A stretch of DNA of 64,000 nucleotides from positions 244,444,622 to 244,508,621 of the forward strand of contig NC_053039.3 in assembly GCF_002575655.3 (NCBI RefSeq), given 5' to 3'. Of the stretch, positions 59,837 through 64,000 are shown one piece after another; positions within the stretch are counted from its first letter, which is position 1; every line of letters starts with the position of its first letter. The DNA comes from Aegilops tauschii subsp. strangulata. Taxonomy: Eukaryota > Streptophyta > Magnoliopsida > Poales > Poaceae. The notes under the pieces are model-generated. The model saw only the letters and a list, made by a program, of their open reading frames with translations. It searched no databases and had not been told where the DNA came from. The position numbers were made by a program, and so were the translations under genes.

Positions 59837-61336
59837 TGATGACCCACAAGTATAGGGGATCAATCGTAGTCCTTTCGATAAGTAAGAGTGTCGAATCCAA
59901 CGAGGAGAAAAAGGAAATGACAAGTGGTTTTCAGCAAGGTAATTTCTGCAAGCACTGAAATTGTCGGTAACATGTAGTTTGATAGCAAGATAATTTGTAA
60001 CAAGTAACAAGAAACAATAAGTGAAGCAAGGTAGCCCAATCCTTTTTGTAGCAAAGGACAAGCTGGAATGGTCTCTTATAACAAGCAAAGCGTTCTTGAG
60101 GGCACACAGGAATTTCATCTAGTCACTTTCATCATGTTGCTTTGATTTGCATTCGCTACTTTGATAATTTGGTATGTGGGTGGACCGGTGCTTGGCTGTT
60201 GTTCTTACTTGAACAAGCCTCCCACTTATGATCAACCCCCTCGCAAGCATCCACAACTACGAAAGAAGAATTAAGATAACAATCTAACCATAGCATTAAA
60301 CATATGGATCCAAATCATCCCTTTACGGAATAGTGCATAAATTAGGGTTTAAGCTTCTGTCACTCTAGCAACCCATCATCTAATAACTACTCCACAATGC
60401 ATTCCCTTAGGCCCAAAGATGGTGAAGTGTCATGTAGTCGATGTTCACATAACACCACTAAGGGAATCAGAACATACATATCATCAAAATATCGAACAAA
60501 TATCAAATTCACATGATTACTTGCAACATGACCTCTCCAGTGGCCTCAAGAATAAGGGAAACTACTCAAAAATATTATTCATGCTCAAGATTAGAGGAAT
60601 ATTAAATAGCATAATGGATCTGAACACATAATCTTCCACCAAATAAACCATCTAGCATCAACTACAAGATGCGATCAACACTACTAGTCACCCACAGGTA
60701 CCAATCTGTTCCGGTACAAAGATTGAACACAAGAGATGAACTAGGGTTTTGAGATGAGATAGTGTTGTTGAAGATGTTTATGAAGATTTGCCTCCCAAAG
60801 ATGAGAGGGTTGTTGGTCATGACAATGGCTTCGATTTCCCCCTCTGGGAGGGAAGTTCCCCCGGCGGAGTCGCTCCGCCTAAGGGCAAAAGTGCTCCTGC
60901 CCAAGTTCCACCTCAAGACGGCGGAGCTCTATCCCGAAAGTCCTCTCCTTATTTTTTAGGTCAAAAGACCTTATATACCAGAAGATGGGCACCGGAGGTG
61001 GGCCAGGTGGCCCACTACCTACCAGGGCGCGCCTAGAGGGGCTGGCGCGCCCTGGTTCCTTGCGGTCACCTGGGTGGCCCCCTGTGGTAGTTCTTTTCTC
61101 CAATATTTATTATATATTCCAAAATAATTCTCCGTAAAATCTTAGCTCATTTGGAGATGTGCAGAATAGGTATCTCTGACATAGCTTTTTCAGGTTCAGA
61201 ATTCCAGCTGCCGGTTCTTTGTGTAAACCTTGCATATTATGAGAGAAAAGACATTAGAATTACTCCACAAAGTGCTATAAAGAATAAAAACACTATAAAT
61301 AACAGTAGGAAAACATGATGCAAAATGGATGTATCA
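59837..61336 (-). repeat. 3' LTR of Gypsy copy E (family of element C)
   Basis: The 1500-bp LTR on the minus strand starts TGATACATCCATTTTGC and ends GGGTCATCA, the same termini and length as the C LTR. A GC palindrome lies at 61012-61060. Confidence 0.9.
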
Positions 61337-62402
61337 ACTCCCCCAAGCTTAGACCTCGCTTGTCCTCAAGCGAAAACCGATATTGAAAATCATGTCCACA
61401 AGTTTTGAGAGAGAGTTGTCGATAAAAACAAAATACGGACATAGTAGCATCATGCCTATTATTATATCAGCAACAAACTTTATCATATAACTTCTCATGA
61501 ACAAGTAACAATTCATCACCACATCAAGTAAAAAGCATAAAAATTATTGAAAACCAACAAACTATGTTCTCAGTCAACTTTGCAACTACAATTCATCATA
61601 TTTTCAAGAAGGGTCTCGTATCGGAGCCTTTTGGCAAGTCCACATACTCAGTCATCATTTAATCTTCTATGATTGCTAACACTCACAACATATATATGAG
61701 CAAAAAGTTTCAACTGGACACATAGAAAGGTAGGGGCTTATAGTTTCACCTCCCAACTTATTCACCTCAAGGGTGAGGTCAACAATAATAACTCATGCTC
61801 ACTCATATCCAATTGGGTATATGTGCCTAGACCTTTCCCCACCACATGATACTTGACAAAGAGAAAATAAAAATGAATAGAGGAAAATACTTTGACTCTT
61901 GCATAAAAGTAAAAGATAGGCCCTCGCAGAGGGAAGCAGAGGTCGTCATGTGCTTTTTGGTTTTGTATGCACAATCTCTTAATGTAAAAGAACGTCACGT
62001 TATATTGCCCCTTATGATAGCAACCTTTATTATGTAGTCGATCGCTTTTATTACATTGCCATCACAAGTTCGTACAATGCTTATTTTCCTTTACACTAAA
62101 GGATCAAACACATTTAGGAGCAATTTTTATTGCCTTTTTGCACCGGTGACAACTTACTTGAAGGTTCTTACTCAATCCAGAGGTAGGTATAGTGGACTCT
62201 CAAAACATGAATTTGGGTTTAAGGGTTTTGTATGCACAAGTAGTATCTCTACATAGTGCGGATTTTTGGCTAGCAAAGATATTCAGCAAGCACCACATGT
62301 TGAAGGATCTATGACAATATAACTTCAATGTGAATGAGAACAAACATAAATCATTATGTTGTCTTCCTTGTCCAACATCAACAATTTGGCATAAGATATT
62401 TA
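61337..62402 (-). mobile_element. 3' internal region of Gypsy copy E
   Basis: It starts with the polypurine tract CTTGGGGGAG (minus strand, next to the LTR) and aligns inverted with 25600-26655 of element C. It is noncoding. It is cut at 62402 by an Angela-like LTR; pol of this copy would be further right and is not in view. Confidence 0.85.
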
Positions 62403-63054
62403 TGTTGGGGAACGTAGTAATTTCAAAAAAAAATCTACACATGCGCAAGATCATGGTGATGCATAGCAACGAGAGGGGAGAGTGTCGTCCACGTACCCTC
62501 GTAGACCGTTAAGCGGAAGCGTTATGACAACGCGGTTGATGTAGTCGCATGTCTTCACGATCGACCGATCCTCAGTACCGAACATACGGCACCTCCACGT
62601 TCAGCTCGGTGACGTCCCGCGAACTCACGATCCAGTAGAGCTCGAGGGAGAGTTTCGTCAGCACGACGGCGTGGTGACGATGTTGATGAAACTACCGACG
62701 GAGGGCTTTGCCTAAGCACCGCTACGATATGACCGAGGTGGATTATGGTGGAGGGGGGCACCGCACATGGCTGGGAGAGATCAATGATCAACTTGTGTGT
62801 TCTAGGGTGCCCCCTGCCCCCGTATATAAAGGAGCAAGGAGGGAGGCCGGCCGGCCCTGTAGGGCGCGCCAGGAGGAGGAGTCCTCCTTCTAGTAGGAGT
62901 AGGACTCCCCTCTTTCCTACTCCTACTAGGAGGGGGAAAGGAAGGGGGAGAAGGAGAAGGAAATGGGGCGCCCCCCCCCCACCTTCCTAGTCCAATTCGG
63001 ACCAGAGGAGGAGGGGGCGCGCGGCCTGCCCTGGCCGGCCCCTCTCTCTCTACA
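62403..63054 (-). repeat. LTR fragment of a second Angela-like family
   Basis: On the plus strand it reads TGTTGGGGAACGTAGTAATTTC..., the inverted end of a Copia LTR related to the copy A/B type but diverged. The far part of the LTR is missing: at about 63054 the sequence joins pol directly. Confidence 0.75.
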
Positions 63055-64000
63055 TAGGCAAGAATCATTTCTTTGCTTGATCCATTTTGAACTTCTTCAA
63101 AACTTTATCAAGGTATGTGCTTTGTGAAAGTCCAATTAAGCGTCTTGATCTATCTCTATAGATCTTGATGCCCAATATATAAGCAGCTTCACCGAGGTCT
63201 TTCATTGAAAAACTCTTATTCAAGTATCCTTTTATGCTATCCAGAAATTCTATATCATTTCCAATCAGCAATATGTCATCCACATATAATATTAGAAATG
63301 CTACAGAGCTCCCACTCACTTTCTTGTAAATACAGGCTTCTCCAAAAGTCTGTATAAAACCATATGCTTTGATCACACTATCAAAACGTTTATTCCAACT
63401 CCGAGAGGCTTGCACCAGTCCATAAATGGATCGACGGAGCTTGCACACTTTGTTAGCTCCCTTTGGATCGACAAAACCTTCTGGTTGCATCATATACAAC
63501 TCTTCTTCCAGAAATCCATTCAGGAATGCAGTTTTGACATCCATTTGCCAAATTTCATAATCATAAAATGCGGCAATTGCTAACATGATTCGGACAGACT
63601 TAAGCATCGCTACGGGTGAGAAAGTCTCATCGTAGTCAACTCCTTGAACTTGTCGAAAACCTTTCGCAACAAGTCGAGCTTTGTAGACAGTAACATTACC
63701 GTCAGCGTAAGTCTTCTTCTTGAAGATCGATTTATTCTCTATGGCTTGCGGATCATCAGGCAATCAACCAAAGTCCATACTTTGTTCTCATACATGGATT
63801 CCATCTCAGATTTCATGGCCTCAAGCCATTTTGTGGAATCTGGGCTCACCATAGCTTCTTCATAGTTCGTAGGTTCGCCTTGGTCAAGTAACATGACCTC
63901 CAGAATAGGATTACCGTACCACTCTGGTGCGGATCTTACTCTGGTTGACCTACGAGGTTCAGTAGTAACTTGATCTGAAGATTCATGATCAACATCATTA
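63055..64000 (-). pseudogene. Copia reverse transcriptase fragment of the Angela-like element
   Basis: From the right edge leftward: the end of the integrase-RT linker, a one-base deletion near 63763, then RT with GVDYDETFSPVA, QMDVKTAFLNGFLEEELYM, LYVDDILLIGN and GLSQSTYLDKVLKKF. A TGA after MDQAKK and loss of all RNase H show truncation; homology ends at about 63055, where LTR sequence begins. It is related to but distinct from copies A and B. Confidence 0.9.

Overview
The window looks like nuclear DNA of a Triticeae grass (wheat, goatgrass or a close relative). The evidence is Angela/BARE-type Copia elements whose ~1.7 kb LTRs start TGTTGGAAATATGCCC, Athila-like Gypsy elements with a tRNA-Asp primer site, TA-flanked Stowaway MITEs, CACTA elements and an Au-type SINE, around two intron-containing GC-rich plant genes. 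No prokaryotic feature is seen. The species is an inference.

Layout. (1) 1-33334 is a stack of nested transposons. The outermost layer is a CACTA element of which only the right part (30636-33334) is in view. It was entered by Gypsy element D (ends at 30635). D was entered by Gypsy element C (9326-28153, target duplication GCTGT) and by Angela copy A (minus strand, 1-8233). C's 5' LTR was entered by Angela copy B (10665-19439). Copy A itself carries a 1.3 kb solo-LTR-like insertion (935-2241, target duplication CACAT). All coding regions in the stack are damaged to some degree, with nonsense codons, frameshifts or a changed catalytic residue. (2) 33335-40560 is a mosaic of LINEs, MITEs and an AT-rich inverted-repeat element. 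(3) 40580-50632 is the genic island: a two-exon calmodulin-type gene (plus strand, 149 aa) and an 11-exon glutamine:fructose-6-phosphate aminotransferase gene (minus strand, 676 aa). Both reconstruct exactly from the sequence with GT..AG introns. (4) 50640-56976 holds a 143-bp minisatellite, an old LINE broken by later insertions, and a small CACTA element with near-perfect hairpins. (5) 56977-64000 is again retrotransposon DNA: a Tat-like Gypsy remnant with an antisense ORF, a minus-strand Gypsy LTR of the C family with its 3' internal region, and a deleted Angela-like element running off the right edge.

The two host genes are independent: one is a calcium sensor, the other the first enzyme of the hexosamine (UDP-GlcNAc) pathway. 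The rest is mobile DNA, whose nesting order can be read from target duplications and LTR divergence. The least ordinary items are a coiled-coil accessory ORF in the env position of Gypsy C with candidate splice signals, a Ulp1-like protein in the CACTA element that has lost catalytic residues, a GC-rich GGCGCGCC palindrome recurring in several LTR families, and an unexplained junction left of Angela B.
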